Assembly (NCBI RefSeq): GCF_023078355.1
Contig: NZ_CP095552.1
Coordinates: forward strand, 4,898,001 to 4,962,000
From: Gordonia hongkongensis
GTDB taxonomy: Bacteria > Actinomycetota > Actinomycetes > Mycobacteriales > Mycobacteriaceae
Length of the DNA: 64,000 nt
Direction of reading: 5' to 3'
Positions 52,320-61,354 of the stretch are shown piece after piece. Below the pieces are notes generated by a model, which did no database searches, was not told where the DNA came from, and saw only the letters and a program-made list of their open reading frames with translations. Position numbers and translations under genes: made by a program. Position 1 is the stretch's first letter; the number at the start of each line of letters is the position of its first letter.

Positions 52320-54023
52320 TCACGACGCGGGTGACGACTCCGGTGCGCCGATCGGCCGTCCCTGACGCAGCGGGAGTTCCTTCCAGGTGACCGTTCCCAT
52401 GATCGCGAGCAGCGCGACGATCGACACCGCCAGGAACACCCGGTCCATCGAGTCGGCGAACCCCTCCTTGATGGGTTGGGCCAGTTCGGCCGGCAGCTTC
52501 TCGATGACCGAGGTGTCACTCATGACACTGTCCGACGATCCGGTTGCGGCGCCGGGATTCTGAGCGGCCGCGATGAGCGAGTGCCCGAATGCGCTGACCT
52601 GCGGGTCGCTGCTCTGCGAGGCCTCTACGACCGCGGCCCGGTACTCGGGTTGGGCTGCCGCCGCGACCATCTCGTCCTTGATGTTCGGCCCCATGAAGGA
52701 GAACAACAGCGAGAAGAAGACCGCGACACCGAGCGTTCCACCGATCTGACGGAAGAAGGTGGCGGTGCCGGTGGAGAGTCCCATGTCCTTGGGCGGCAGG
52801 ATGTTCTGCATCGCCAGGGTGATCGGCTGCATCAGGTTGCCGAGCCCGAAGCCGAGGAGCGCGGCCATCAGCATGACCAGGTAGAGCGGTGTCTCGGTGC
52901 CCACCAGGTGCAGCAGGAAAGTGCCCGCGGTGATCAGCACGGCGCCGATGATCGTGAAGATCTTGTAGCGTCCGGTGCGCGAGATCAGCTGGCCCGACAG
53001 GATCGAACCGGCCATCAGACCGAGCACCATCGGCAACATCTGGAGGCCGGCGATCATGGGGCTCGATCCGCGGAGGACCTGGAAATACTGCGGCAGCATC
53101 GAGATCCCGCCGAACATGACGGCGCCGATGATGACCGAGATGATGATGCCCTGGCTGAACACCCGGTTGGTGAACACGCGCAACGGGATGAGGGCGTCGT
53201 CGCCCATGCGGTGCTCGATCCAGATGAACGCGGCGATGCCGGCGACGCCGATCCCGTAGCAGAGGAACGACAGTCCGGAGGTCCATCCCCACTGGCGCCC
53301 CTGTTCGGCGACGATGAGCAGCGGAGCCACGGCGACGGCGAGTGCCGTCGCCCCCCAGTAGTCGGTGCGCCCGCCGACGCCCTTCTGCTGGTCGTAGTTG
53401 AGCACCTTGTAGACCACGAACAGCGCGACGAGTCCGATCGGCACGTTGACCAGGAACACCCAACGCCAACCGGACACCCAGAGGATCGTCTCCTGGCCGG
53501 CGAACAGACCGCCGAGGACCGGGCCGAGGACGCTGGAGGTGCCGAACACGGCGAGGAAGTAGCCCTGGTATTTGGCGCGTTCCCGCGGCGGGACGATGTC
53601 GCCGATGGTCGTCAGTGCGAGCGTCATCAGACCGCCCGCGCCGAGCCCCTGGAAGGCGCGGAACGCGGCGAGTTGATACATCGACGACGCGATCGTGCAC
53701 AGCAGCGAACCGACGATGAAGATCGAGATCGCCAGCAGGAAGAACGGTTTCCGGCCGTGGAGATCGGACAGCTTGCCGTACAAGGGGGTCACGATCGTCG
53801 CGGTGACGAGGTAGGCCGTGGTCACCCAGGCCTGCAGGTCATACCCTTGCAGATCGTCGGCGATGGTCCGGATCGCCGTCGACACGATGGTCTGGTCGAG
53901 AGCGGCGAGGAACATGCCCAGCATGAGTCCGGCCAGGATGGTCAGGATCTGGCGATGGGTCAGTCCGGCGCCGGCGACCTCCTCGTCGTGGTTCACCGTG
54001 TCGGCGGCCGAAGAGTCTGTCAC
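52320..54023 (-). CDS. DHA2-family (EmrB/QacA-type) drug efflux MFS transporter
   Basis: A 567-residue, 14-helix proton-drug antiporter. Key motifs are ALDQTIVSTAIRTIADDLQG in helix 1, LYGKLSDLHGRKPFF (motif A) and FGTSSVLGPVLGGLFAG (motif C). A loop of about 60 residues near the C-terminus is non-conserved. The GTG start overlaps the MarR stop (GTGA) and has AAAGGA upstream, so regulator and pump form one operon. Confidence 0.92.
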   Translation of the reverse strand: MTDSSAADTVNHDEEVAGAGLTHRQILTILAGLMLGMFLAALDQTIVSTAIRTIADDLQGYDLQAWVTTAYLVTATIVTPLYGKLSDLHGRKPFFLLAISIFIVGSLLCTIASSMYQLAAFRAFQGLGAGGLMTLALTTIGDIVPPRERAKYQGYFLAVFGTSSVLGPVLGGLFAGQETILWVSGWRWVFLVNVPIGLVALFVVYKVLNYDQQKGVGGRTDYWGATALAVAVAPLLIVAEQGRQWGWTSGLSFLCYGIGVAGIAAFIWIEHRMGDDALIPLRVFTNRVFSQGIIISVIIGAVMFGGISMLPQYFQVLRGSSPMIAGLQMLPMVLGLMAGSILSGQLISRTGRYKIFTIIGAVLITAGTFLLHLVGTETPLYLVMLMAALLGFGLGNLMQPITLAMQNILPPKDMGLSTGTATFFRQIGGTLGVAVFFSLLFSFMGPNIKDEMVAAAAQPEYRAAVVEASQSSDPQVSAFGHSLIAAAQNPGAATGSSDSVMSDTSVIEKLPAELAQPIKEGFADSMDRVFLAVSIVALLAIMGTVTWKELPLRQGRPIGAPESSPAS

Positions 54024-54529
54024 TGTCGTCCTTTCGGGTCATTCGCATCTGTGTCCGGGCTGCGGTCCGGGCACGCCGGGTGCAGGGCTGCGTCGGCGGC
54101 ATCGACGAACCGCCCGAGAAGTGTCACGAGGGTGTGGAGTTCGTCGTCGGTCCAGTCGGCCATGACATCGGCCATGGCGGCGCGACGCATCTCGCGCATG
54201 GCCACGACGCGATCCCGTCCGGCGGCGGTGATGACGAGCATGGTGGCGCGCCCGTCGTCCGGGTCCGCCTCGCGGCGGATCAGGCCGTGCTCCACGAGCT
54301 GAGCCACATGCCGACTCACCGTCGACGGGTCGGCATTCATCGTCTCGGCGAGGTCGCGCGATCGCATCGACCGTCGCGCGAGCGGGAAGAGTGCCTTGAA
54401 CGCCGCGGCCTCGAACTCGCCCTCACGCGTACGGAACGTCGTGTGGACCGCCCGTTCGCGGATGCGGACGAAGCGCAGAAGGGTCTCGAAGAGGTCGTCG
54501 ATCGCGTGTTGATCGAGCACTGTCCTCAC
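54020..54529 (-). CDS. MarR-family regulator of the efflux pump
   Basis: A 169-residue winged-helix regulator. The DNA-binding part is RSRDLAETMNADPSTVSRHV and GLIRREADPDDGRATMLVIT with the wing. It is first in an operon with the DHA2 pump, overlapping by four bases, and a long imperfect dyad lies 20 bases upstream of the start. The usual scheme is autorepression relieved by the pump's substrates. GTG 54529 is used; GTG 54520 is possible. Confidence 0.9.
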   Translation of the reverse strand: MRTVLDQHAIDDLFETLLRFVRIRERAVHTTFRTREGEFEAAAFKALFPLARRSMRSRDLAETMNADPSTVSRHVAQLVEHGLIRREADPDDGRATMLVITAAGRDRVVAMREMRRAAMADVMADWTDDELHTLVTLLGRFVDAADAALHPACPDRSPDTDANDPKGRQ

Positions 54530-54549
54530 CGCCTACCCGAAAGTTTTAC

Positions 54550-54579
54550 TTGCTCTTTGCAATTAGTTGCAGAGCGCAA
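54550..54579. promoter_or_regulatory. putative MarR operator
   Basis: TTGCTCTTTGCAA (54550-54562) and TTGCAGAGCGCAA (54567-54579) form a 13-bp imperfect dyad with a 4-base centre, AT-richer than its surroundings, 21 bases upstream of the marR start. Confidence 0.6.
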
Positions 54580-54660
54580 CTAACACCGCTCGCCAGTGTG
54601 CGCGTGAACTCGGGAGAATGCAAACAGCGCCGAAGTCTTGCATCGACGGAGACAAAGACG

Positions 54661-54700
54661 GTCGCCGACCTGCCAGGTCGGGGGTTGGCAGGTCGGCGAC
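54661..54700. other. perfect 15-bp hairpin in a divergent intergenic region
   Basis: GTCGCCGACCTGCCA (54661-54675) pairs exactly with TGGCAGGTCGGCGAC (54686-54700) around a 10-base loop, which is C-rich on the minus strand. No gene ends nearby: marR starts at 54529 leftwards and the phosphodiesterase starts at 54878 rightwards with its -10 (TAGCCT) at 54839-54844. A small RNA or protein-binding site is possible. The rest of 54580-54877 shows no gene. Confidence 0.6.
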
Positions 54701-54877
54701 TCATCATCGATGTCGCTCGCCGGCCGCTGTGCGTTACAGGGGAGCCGGCACCCGAGCGGGCTGAACCACACCGACGTCATGGGAGTGCGTTGCGCCTCGC
54801 GGCCCTGAGGCGATGCGTCGTCGGACCCTGGCTGCGGTTAGCCTCGTGGGAGTCAGGAACCGTGACAGGAGCTCTTC

Positions 54878-55630
54878 GTGTTCGTTGTCGCCCACATCAG
54901 CGACCTGCATTTCAACGGGACGCGGTTCAATCGGGCCCGTATCCAGTCGACGTTGAGCTATATCAACGCCCGCGCCGCCGGGATCGACGTCCTGCTGGTC
55001 ACCGGTGACATCGCCGATGAAGGTGCCGCGAGCGAGTACCGCGAGGCGTACGGGGTGCTGGAGAGTCCGCTGCCGATGCTCATCACCGCCGGCAACCACG
55101 ATGTCCGGGAACCGTTCAGCGCGGCCCTGATCGGCACCGAGACCTCTGGTCCGATCAATCACGCGCGGACGGTGCGCGGGCGCGACGGCTCCGACGTCCT
55201 CTTCCTGATGTGCGACAGCTCGATACCCGGACGCAACGACGGTCGTCTCGACGACGCGACCATCTCCTGGCTGTCAGACCGGCTCACCGCGACGTCCGTG
55301 GCGACACCGGTGTTCATCGCCTTTCACCATCCGCCGGTCGACCTGCTGATGCCGTTCATGGACTCGATCCGCCAGCGCGACGAGGGCCGCCTCGCCGCCC
55401 TGGTGGATCAGCACCCGAACATCGTCGCGTTCCTGTGTGGACACGCCCACACCCCGGCGGTGACCACGTTCGCCGACCGCCCGCTGTGCATCGCACCGGG
55501 TGTGTCGTCGACACTGAACCTGCCGTTCGAAGGCCGGGAGGTCGTCAACCGCGGTCAGCCGCCGGGGATCGCGTTCCATCTCTACGACGACGAGCGGTTC
55601 GTCACCCACTTCCGATCGGTGATGTTCTGA
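54878..55630 (+). CDS. class III metallophosphoesterase (CpdA-like)
   Basis: A 250-residue two-metal phosphoesterase. All metal ligands are visible: HISDLH (8-13), VTGDIAD, AGNHDVR, AFHHPP and CGHAHTP. The group includes cAMP phosphodiesterases and glycerophosphodiesterases. Since an adenylate cyclase is encoded in the same window, cAMP breakdown is one possible role but is not shown. The GTG start has AGGAG upstream and a TAGCCT -10 at 54839. Confidence 0.9.
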   Translation: MFVVAHISDLHFNGTRFNRARIQSTLSYINARAAGIDVLLVTGDIADEGAASEYREAYGVLESPLPMLITAGNHDVREPFSAALIGTETSGPINHARTVRGRDGSDVLFLMCDSSIPGRNDGRLDDATISWLSDRLTATSVATPVFIAFHHPPVDLLMPFMDSIRQRDEGRLAALVDQHPNIVAFLCGHAHTPAVTTFADRPLCIAPGVSSTLNLPFEGREVVNRGQPPGIAFHLYDDERFVTHFRSVMF

Positions 55631-55750
55631 CATGCAGGACGGTGCCGGCAATCGGCCGTCGCGCTTCGGCGCTCGGCAACGAGAGGCAGGCGAGCTACAT
55701 CGTCGGCAACATCGCGCAACCGGTATCGCCACCGGCGGGGCGACGACGCG

Positions 55751-56575
55751 TCATCTGACGAACCCGCGCAGCAGGTCGGCCATCGCCTCCGGCTGGTCTT
55801 CCGGGATGAGAGTCCACGAATCGTCGACGACGACCTTGGATGCGTTCGGGAAGAGCTCGACGAGGCGGTCCGCATGCTCAAGGGGCATCATCCGGTCCTC
55901 CCTTGCCCAGACCACGAGCACCGGGCGATCGAACCGCCGCATCATGTCCGACAGTTCGAGCAGCCTGCGGCGGGAGGGCGCGCCCGTGGCGAACTTGACC
56001 AGATCCCTTCTGATCGAAGCGTTTTCGACAGCGGGTCGGAACCACTCGTCGAACAGCGAGTCCGGAATCCCCGACTTCGTCAGCGCGCCATACGCCCGTG
56101 TGCTGTGCCGGAAGAATCGAGTGCCCAGCATCCGGGTGAGAATCCACCCGCCGCCGGGCACTCGGCACAACAGCGCCGCGGGGCGCGCCGGCTCGGGAGG
56201 ATAGTTGTCGAAAGCCGTGCACGATGCCAACACCAACCTCCCAACGCGCTTGTCCCGGCCTTGGGAGATCACGAACTGACCACCGCCCCAGTCGTTCAGG
56301 ACGAGCGTCACGTCATCGAGGTCGAGGGCATCGAGAAAGTCGGCAAGGATCGATGCCACACCCGTCTCGGTGAGGTCCGCGTCGGCGTGCATCGGCTCCG
56401 TGTGCGCCCCCATCGGGAGCGTCGGTGTGATGCAACGGAATTCGGCAAGCAGCGGGATCACCTTGCGCCACTGCCGGCCGTCCATCAGCAACCCGTGGCC
56501 GAGTACCAGGATCGGCCCGGGACCGCCGGTGTCTTCGTAGGAGATGGAGCCGGCCGGCACGTCGACTGTGGGCAC
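55751..56575 (-). CDS. alpha/beta hydrolase with aspartate nucleophile
   Basis: A 274-residue alpha/beta-fold protein. HGLLMDGRQW is the oxyanion strand region and the nucleophile elbow is LVLNDWGGGQ, an aspartate followed by tryptophan as in haloalkane dehalogenases and epoxide hydrolases. The catalytic histidine normally near the end is not found: the place reads DDSWTLIPEDQPE. This sequence type recurs in actinobacterial proteins of unknown activity. AGGAGG sets the GTG start at 56575. A divergent TetR gene and a dyad over the promoter suggest substrate-induced expression. Confidence 0.82.
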   Translation of the reverse strand: MPTVDVPAGSISYEDTGGPGPILVLGHGLLMDGRQWRKVIPLLAEFRCITPTLPMGAHTEPMHADADLTETGVASILADFLDALDLDDVTLVLNDWGGGQFVISQGRDKRVGRLVLASCTAFDNYPPEPARPAALLCRVPGGGWILTRMLGTRFFRHSTRAYGALTKSGIPDSLFDEWFRPAVENASIRRDLVKFATGAPSRRRLLELSDMMRRFDRPVLVVWAREDRMMPLEHADRLVELFPNASKVVVDDSWTLIPEDQPEAMADLLRGFVR

Positions 56576-56584
56576 GTCGCCTCC

Positions 56585-56600
56585 TAGATAGATCGTTCTA
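56585..56600. promoter_or_regulatory. TetR operator between hydrolase and tetR
   Basis: TAGATAGATCGTTCTA has the mirrored core TAGAnnGATCnnTCTA, close to the LmrA/YxaF-type TAGA...TCTA operator. It lies just upstream of the hydrolase ribosome site and upstream of the tetR -10 TAGGCT (56614-56619). Confidence 0.55.
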
Positions 56601-56653
56601 CTTAGAAGCAAGATAGGCTGGCATCGGCACGATGCGCAAGGGATGGAGACGTC

Positions 56654-57229
56654 ATGGCAGATTCCGCTACTCGCGACCGGATCCTGGAGGCAGCCGCAGA
56701 GCTGTACCGGCGGCAGGGCATGCCGGCCACCGGCATCAAACAGATCTCGGCGGCGGCTGAAGCGCCCTACGGTTCGATCTACCATCACTTCCCCGGCGGC
56801 AAGGAAGCGATCAGCGTCGAGGTCATCCGACGCGAAGGGTTGCGCTACGGCGCGTTCGTCGGCGCCCAGCTGGAGACGACCGACCCCCTGACCGGCATCC
56901 CGACGCTGTTCGAGAACGCCGGAAAACTGTTGGAGTCGCAGGACTACAGCGAGGCCTGCTCCATCGAGACCATCGCACTGGAGGTGGCGAGTACCAACGA
57001 GCGTCTCAGGCTGGAATCCGCCGAGGTTTTCGAGAGCTGGTTGACCGGCCTCGCAACGTGGTTCGGACAACTCGAGATCACCGAGCCGGAGCGTCGACGG
57101 CTGGCGTTGATCACCCTGACCGCGCTGGAAGGTGCGTTCGTGTTGTGCCGCACCCTGCGCTCCATCGAACCGATCGTCGTCGCCGGGCACGGCGTGCAGG
57201 CGGCCGTGCAGGCGGCCGCCGGCTTGTAG
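56654..57229 (+). CDS. TetR-family regulator (LmrA/YxaF-like)
   Basis: A 191-residue TetR protein. The HTH spans about 5-50 (ATRDRILEAAAELYRRQGMP, EAPYGSIYHHFPGGKEAI), and the HHFPGGKEAI helix end and the SIETIALEV block are typical of the LmrA/YxaF subgroup, which bind flavonoid-like or drug ligands. It is divergent from the Asp-nucleophile hydrolase, the probable target through the TAGA...TCTA dyad. Confidence 0.87.
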   Translation: MADSATRDRILEAAAELYRRQGMPATGIKQISAAAEAPYGSIYHHFPGGKEAISVEVIRREGLRYGAFVGAQLETTDPLTGIPTLFENAGKLLESQDYSEACSIETIALEVASTNERLRLESAEVFESWLTGLATWFGQLEITEPERRRLALITLTALEGAFVLCRTLRSIEPIVVAGHGVQAAVQAAAGL

Positions 57230-57296
57230 CAACAGACCGTCGACACCGGCGCCTCAGCCCACACTCGTCCATGGACGGCGCCTTTCCGACCGGCGT

Positions 57297-59545
57297 TCAC
57301 GGTCGCGCGGCTGCCGCCTCGACGACCGGTGCGATGCTCTGCTGGGTGACCTCGTAGACCCGCGCGGTGGCGATGTCGAAGTACAGACCGACGATGCGTA
57401 GCCGCGCTTCTGCTGCGGCGCGCCCGACGAGCGGGTGCCGCGCCAGGGTCTCGATCTGCTTGGCCACGTTCACGACGGCCAGCTGGTCGACCTCGGCCAG
57501 TCCCAGCTCGGCCGCGGCGCGCCCGGCGGGGTGTCCGTGCCGAAAGGCCACCCGGCTGGGGATCGCGTGCTTGAGCCATCGCTGGATCGGCGTGCTCTCG
57601 GATCCGGCCGGGAGGTCGGATACATCGACCTGTTCGCGGTCGAGCAGCGCATGCATGGCCCCGCACGACGAGTGGCCGCAGACCACGATCGACGACACAC
57701 CCAACTCGCCGATGGCGAATTCGAGTGCGGCCTCCACGGATACGTCGTCGTCGCTGTCGGTCGGTATCAGATTGCCCACGTTGCGCACCGTGAAGAGGTC
57801 CCCGGGCCGCTCGCCGTGATGATGTTCGGCATCAATCGCGAATCGGCACACGTCACGAAGAACGAGTCGGGATCCTGGGACTCGGTGACATCGGCGAGCA
57901 TGGCGCGGAGGGCGTCGGCGTGCTCGTTCTCGTACTCGTCGACGCCGCCGAGAACGGATCTGAGTGCGGCCGGACGGTCCGGGGACGCGGACGCCTCCGA
58001 CCCGGTTCGGTTACGCCACGGCGTCAGACCGGCGAATCCGGACGTGTGGCGCCGCGGTGGCCGTCGAGGGGCGTCGACGAGCCGAGCGCGACCCTTCTCC
58101 ACCAGGAGGACCGTGCCGCCGCCGGCCTCGTGCGCCCAACGGAAGTCCTCGAGCATCTCCATCGCCGCGTGATCGAGGAAGTCGGTGTCGAGTTCCAGTG
58201 TCAGGTGCGCCCCGTCCGGCACCTGTGACAACGCCTTGTTCAGTTTCGGCAGCGACAGGAAGCTCAGCGAACCGCGAACACGTACGGTCCACTGACGCTT
58301 GTCGTCGGTACTGCCTGCCTCCGAGGTGATCTCGGCGCGAACCACCCGCCAGACGACGAGTCCGATCGCCACTGCCAGACCGATCGCGACACCTTCGAGC
58401 AGGTTGAGGAAGACGACCGCGAGCACCGTGATGATGTACACCCACAGGTCGCCCGTCCGCAGCGCGATCTTCATGTGCGCCAGCTTGACCAGCTGGATAC
58501 CGATGACCACCAGCAGGCCGGCCAGCGCGGCCATGGGGATCTGTTCGACGAGACCGGTGAGCAGTGCCGCGAAGACGAGCACCCACACACCGTGCATTAC
58601 CGCCGAGGCCGACGTTCGCGCCCCGGAGTTGACGTTGGTGGTGCTGCGCACGATCACTCCGGTGACGGGCAACCCGCCGAGCATCCCGGAGGTGATGTTC
58701 GCACTGCCCTGACCGAGCAGCTCCCGGTTGAGATCGCTGCGTGGGCCGGTGTGCATCTTGTCCACCGCGACCGCTGACAGCAGGGACTCGACACTCGCGA
58801 TCAGGGCGACCGTCAACACTCCGAGAAGCACTGCGCCCCAACTGCTGTCCGGTAGCTCCGGAAGCGTGATCGCTTCGAAGAAGTTGCCGTCGATACTGAT
58901 CCGTTCGACGTCCAGGCCGAAGACGATGGTCAGTGCCGTCGCCCCGACGATAGCGACGAGCGGTCCCGGCACCTTGCGCACCGCCGAGGGCATCAGTGGC
59001 CAGATGAGGAGAAGCGCGATCACGGTGCCTCCCACGAGCGCGTCCGACGTCTCGATGTCGGCGATCCCGGCCGGCAGCGACGTCACGTTCTCCCATGCAC
59101 TGCTGGCCGAGCTGCCGCCGAGGAGCACGTGGATCTGTTGCAACGCGATCGTGATGCCGATCCCGGCGAGCATCGCGTGGACGACCACGGGAGCGATGGC
59201 CAGCGCGGCACCTGCGACCCGGCTCAGGCCGAACAGGATCTGCAACAGACCCGCACCGACGGTGATGAAACATGTGACGCGCCAACCGAAATTGGCGACC
59301 ATGTCGGCGACCACCACGGTCAGGCCCGCGGCCGGTCCTGAAACCTGGAGTGCGCTACCGCCTATCAGACCGGCGACGATCCCGCCGACGACCGCGGCGA
59401 TGAGACCGGCGAGCACGGGGGCATCCGATGCGATCGCGATGCCCAATGACAATGGCAGGGCCACAAGGAAAACGACGAGAGATGCCGGTAGGTCGTACCG
59501 CACCACCTCGCGAATTCGGGGGCCCCGACTCCCCTTTGTTCGCAT
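57297..59545 (-). pseudogene. SulP-type anion transporter fused to beta-carbonic anhydrase, frameshifted
   Basis: The first frame (from ATG 59545) gives a SulP transporter: ten or more helices, AAVVGGIVAGLIGGSALQVS, and a STAS-like domain near 430-530 (WTVRVRGSLSFLSLPKLNKA). It then enters a carbonic anhydrase with the zinc motif VTCADSR and is lost at a G-run near 57800. The other frame carries on (LFTVRNVGNLIPTDSDDDVS, VVCGHSSCGAMHALLD). Restoring one G (four to five) gives a protein of 749 residues, like mycobacterial Rv3273, thought to take up and hydrate bicarbonate/CO2. TAAGTT seven bases before the ATG marks a leaderless start. Confidence 0.88.
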
Positions 59546-59680
59546 ATGTCCGAACTTACCGACGGTTTGTTGACTCCAGATGAACTCTGCCGTCAGGAAG
59601 CTGTGAAACCGCAGGGCAGCAGCGCAACACTGTGATTCACTTCACCGGACTCCGCCGCCCGGTGCGGGGAGATCGGCCCG

Positions 59681-60697
59681 TCAGGCCGACGATCCCGCCT
59701 TCAGAAGCTCTTGGAGGATCCGGCCACCGATCTCCGGGATCAATCCGGGGCCGGTCTCGGGTAGGTTCTGCGGCAGCAGCCCGGGCTCATGGGTAGCCGG
59801 GATACGCGCGGTCCGGGTGGCCTCCACACGTATGCCGGTCTGCTGCGCCTTGGCCAGCGGGGTCCGGTACTTCTCCAGGTCCGTCGCGGTGGTGAGTGTC
59901 CCGACGACGCGCAGGCCCATGGCACCGAAGTCCGCCGCCCCGCGCCGGATGTGGTTGGGCGACGTGACGAGCACGATGTCCCGGATTCCCTGTGCGCGCA
60001 GGATCTCGGCGGTGTTCTGCGCATTGGCCACCGTAGACCCGGACTTGTCCTCGACGAGGATCCGGTTCGCACTGACACCGTTGTTCTCGAGCCAGGTCCG
60101 CATCGCGGCTGCTTCGGTGATGCCCTTCTTCGGGACACCTCCGGTGACGACGATCGGCGTGTTGGTGGTCAGTTCCGCCTGGGCCTTCGCCGCGGAGACG
60201 CGATTGACGAGCTCCGGCGCCATCTTTCCGTTCGCGTTCAGGCCGTACCCGAGCACGACGATCGCCGGGCGTCCCGACACCGCCTTGGGAGTGGTGTCGG
60301 GGACGATCTGCGCCGCCGTCGCCACACCCGAGATGATGTTGCGGGCCGTCGTCGCCAGGGACGGATTCATCATCGACAACCGGTTCAGGGCCGAGCGTCC
60401 CGCGACGACGTCGTCGATCTGGTCCGACCAGATCGCCTGGAGTGCAAGCGCGTCGGTATCGGCCGGCGCCACCGCGAGGACCTGCTGGAGGAGTTCGAGT
60501 CCGCCCGCGACGTCGCCTCCGGCGAACTTCGACTGCGCGCTGTTGTACAGGCCGGCCGGGTCAAGCTCGGAGGCCGTAGTCACGACGGAGGCGTCCGGCC
60601 CGGGCAGCGTCCCGACCGCCACCCCGCCGAGGGCGGCGATCGCGATCGTCGCTGCCGCCGCCAGTTTCGTGCGCTTCACTCTGGTCACACCAGTCAC
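59681..60697 (-). CDS. YdcF/DUF218-family protein, probably surface-located
   Basis: A 338-residue protein. An N-terminal hydrophobic segment (KLAAAATIAIAALGGVAVGT) acts as signal or anchor. A helical region of about 90 residues follows, then the DUF218 domain (AIVVLGYGLNANGKMAPELV, PIVVTGGVPKKGITEAAAMR, DIVLVTSPNHIRRGAADFGA). DUF218 proteins such as ElyC/SanA act in envelope metabolism, the mechanism being unclear. GTG 60697 is chosen because TACCGT (60710-60705) is seven bases upstream; GTG 60688 is possible. Confidence 0.82.
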   Translation of the reverse strand: MTGVTRVKRTKLAAAATIAIAALGGVAVGTLPGPDASVVTTASELDPAGLYNSAQSKFAGGDVAGGLELLQQVLAVAPADTDALALQAIWSDQIDDVVAGRSALNRLSMMNPSLATTARNIISGVATAAQIVPDTTPKAVSGRPAIVVLGYGLNANGKMAPELVNRVSAAKAQAELTTNTPIVVTGGVPKKGITEAAAMRTWLENNGVSANRILVEDKSGSTVANAQNTAEILRAQGIRDIVLVTSPNHIRRGAADFGAMGLRVVGTLTTATDLEKYRTPLAKAQQTGIRVEATRTARIPATHEPGLLPQNLPETGPGLIPEIGGRILQELLKAGSSA

Positions 60698-60789
60698 TCG
60701 CGTAACGGTACGAGAGATGCACAACGACCCCGCACCCGTCCGATCCCAGATCGGTAACGGGTGCTTGGCCGGTTGGAGGATGGCGACGC

Positions 60790-61242
60790 TCAGCGCTTCA
60801 GGCCGGCCACCTTCAGCAACTCGGGGCGGCGCAGGGCCAGACCGATCCACATCAGCACGCCGAGGTAGACCGCGAACAGGACCGTGTCGAACAGCGGTGC
60901 CTCGATCCTCATGTTGGCGGTGACCGCGCCTCCGAGGTAGGCCGTGATCCCGAGGGCGCCGAGGACTGCGGTGCGCGGGATGGCGAACACAACGAGACAG
61001 ACCAGCAGGACGATACCCATGACAAGCGCCTGGTCGACCGGGAAGCCGAGCTTGGCCATGGAATCGACCACCTCCTGCGGGCGCGTCAGCTTGATCACGA
61101 TGTCGAAGACCAAGAAGGCGCCGATCAGCACACTGATGACGATTCCCGTTGTGCGACGCCAGTTCCGTCGGACGGGTTGCGGATCGGCGGCGGCCGTGGC
61201 CGCCGGGTCGGCGGTGCCTGCGGTGACGGTGTTGCGGCTCAT
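60790..61242 (-). CDS. DoxX-like membrane protein
   Basis: A 150-residue four-helix membrane protein of the DoxX type (GAFLVFDIVIKLTRPQEVVD, VAFA-like LVCLVVFAIPRTAVLGALGI, YLGGAVTANMRIEAPLFDTV), after a 40-residue polar N-terminus. AGGAG is seven bases before the ATG. In its leader, CTGGCGAGT and ACTCGCCAG (minus strand, 61303-61295 and 61260-61252) can pair, the second arm running up to the ribosome site, so a folded leader could limit translation. Function unknown. Confidence 0.82.
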   Translation of the reverse strand: MSRNTVTAGTADPAATAAADPQPVRRNWRRTTGIVISVLIGAFLVFDIVIKLTRPQEVVDSMAKLGFPVDQALVMGIVLLVCLVVFAIPRTAVLGALGITAYLGGAVTANMRIEAPLFDTVLFAVYLGVLMWIGLALRRPELLKVAGLKR

Positions 61243-61354
61243 GATGTTCTCCTGGCGAGTGATGCGAGTGTGTTGTGCAGGGATAGACACCCGTACTCGC
61301 CAGAACTCATCGCCGAACCGGCCCGGAGCCGTCTATCTCGACGACGATCGACGA

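Noticed and set aside
54618..54764. Small ORF on the plus strand across the hairpin
   Set aside because: No ribosome site or leaderless -10, Arg/Ser-rich composition typical of out-of-frame GC-rich DNA.
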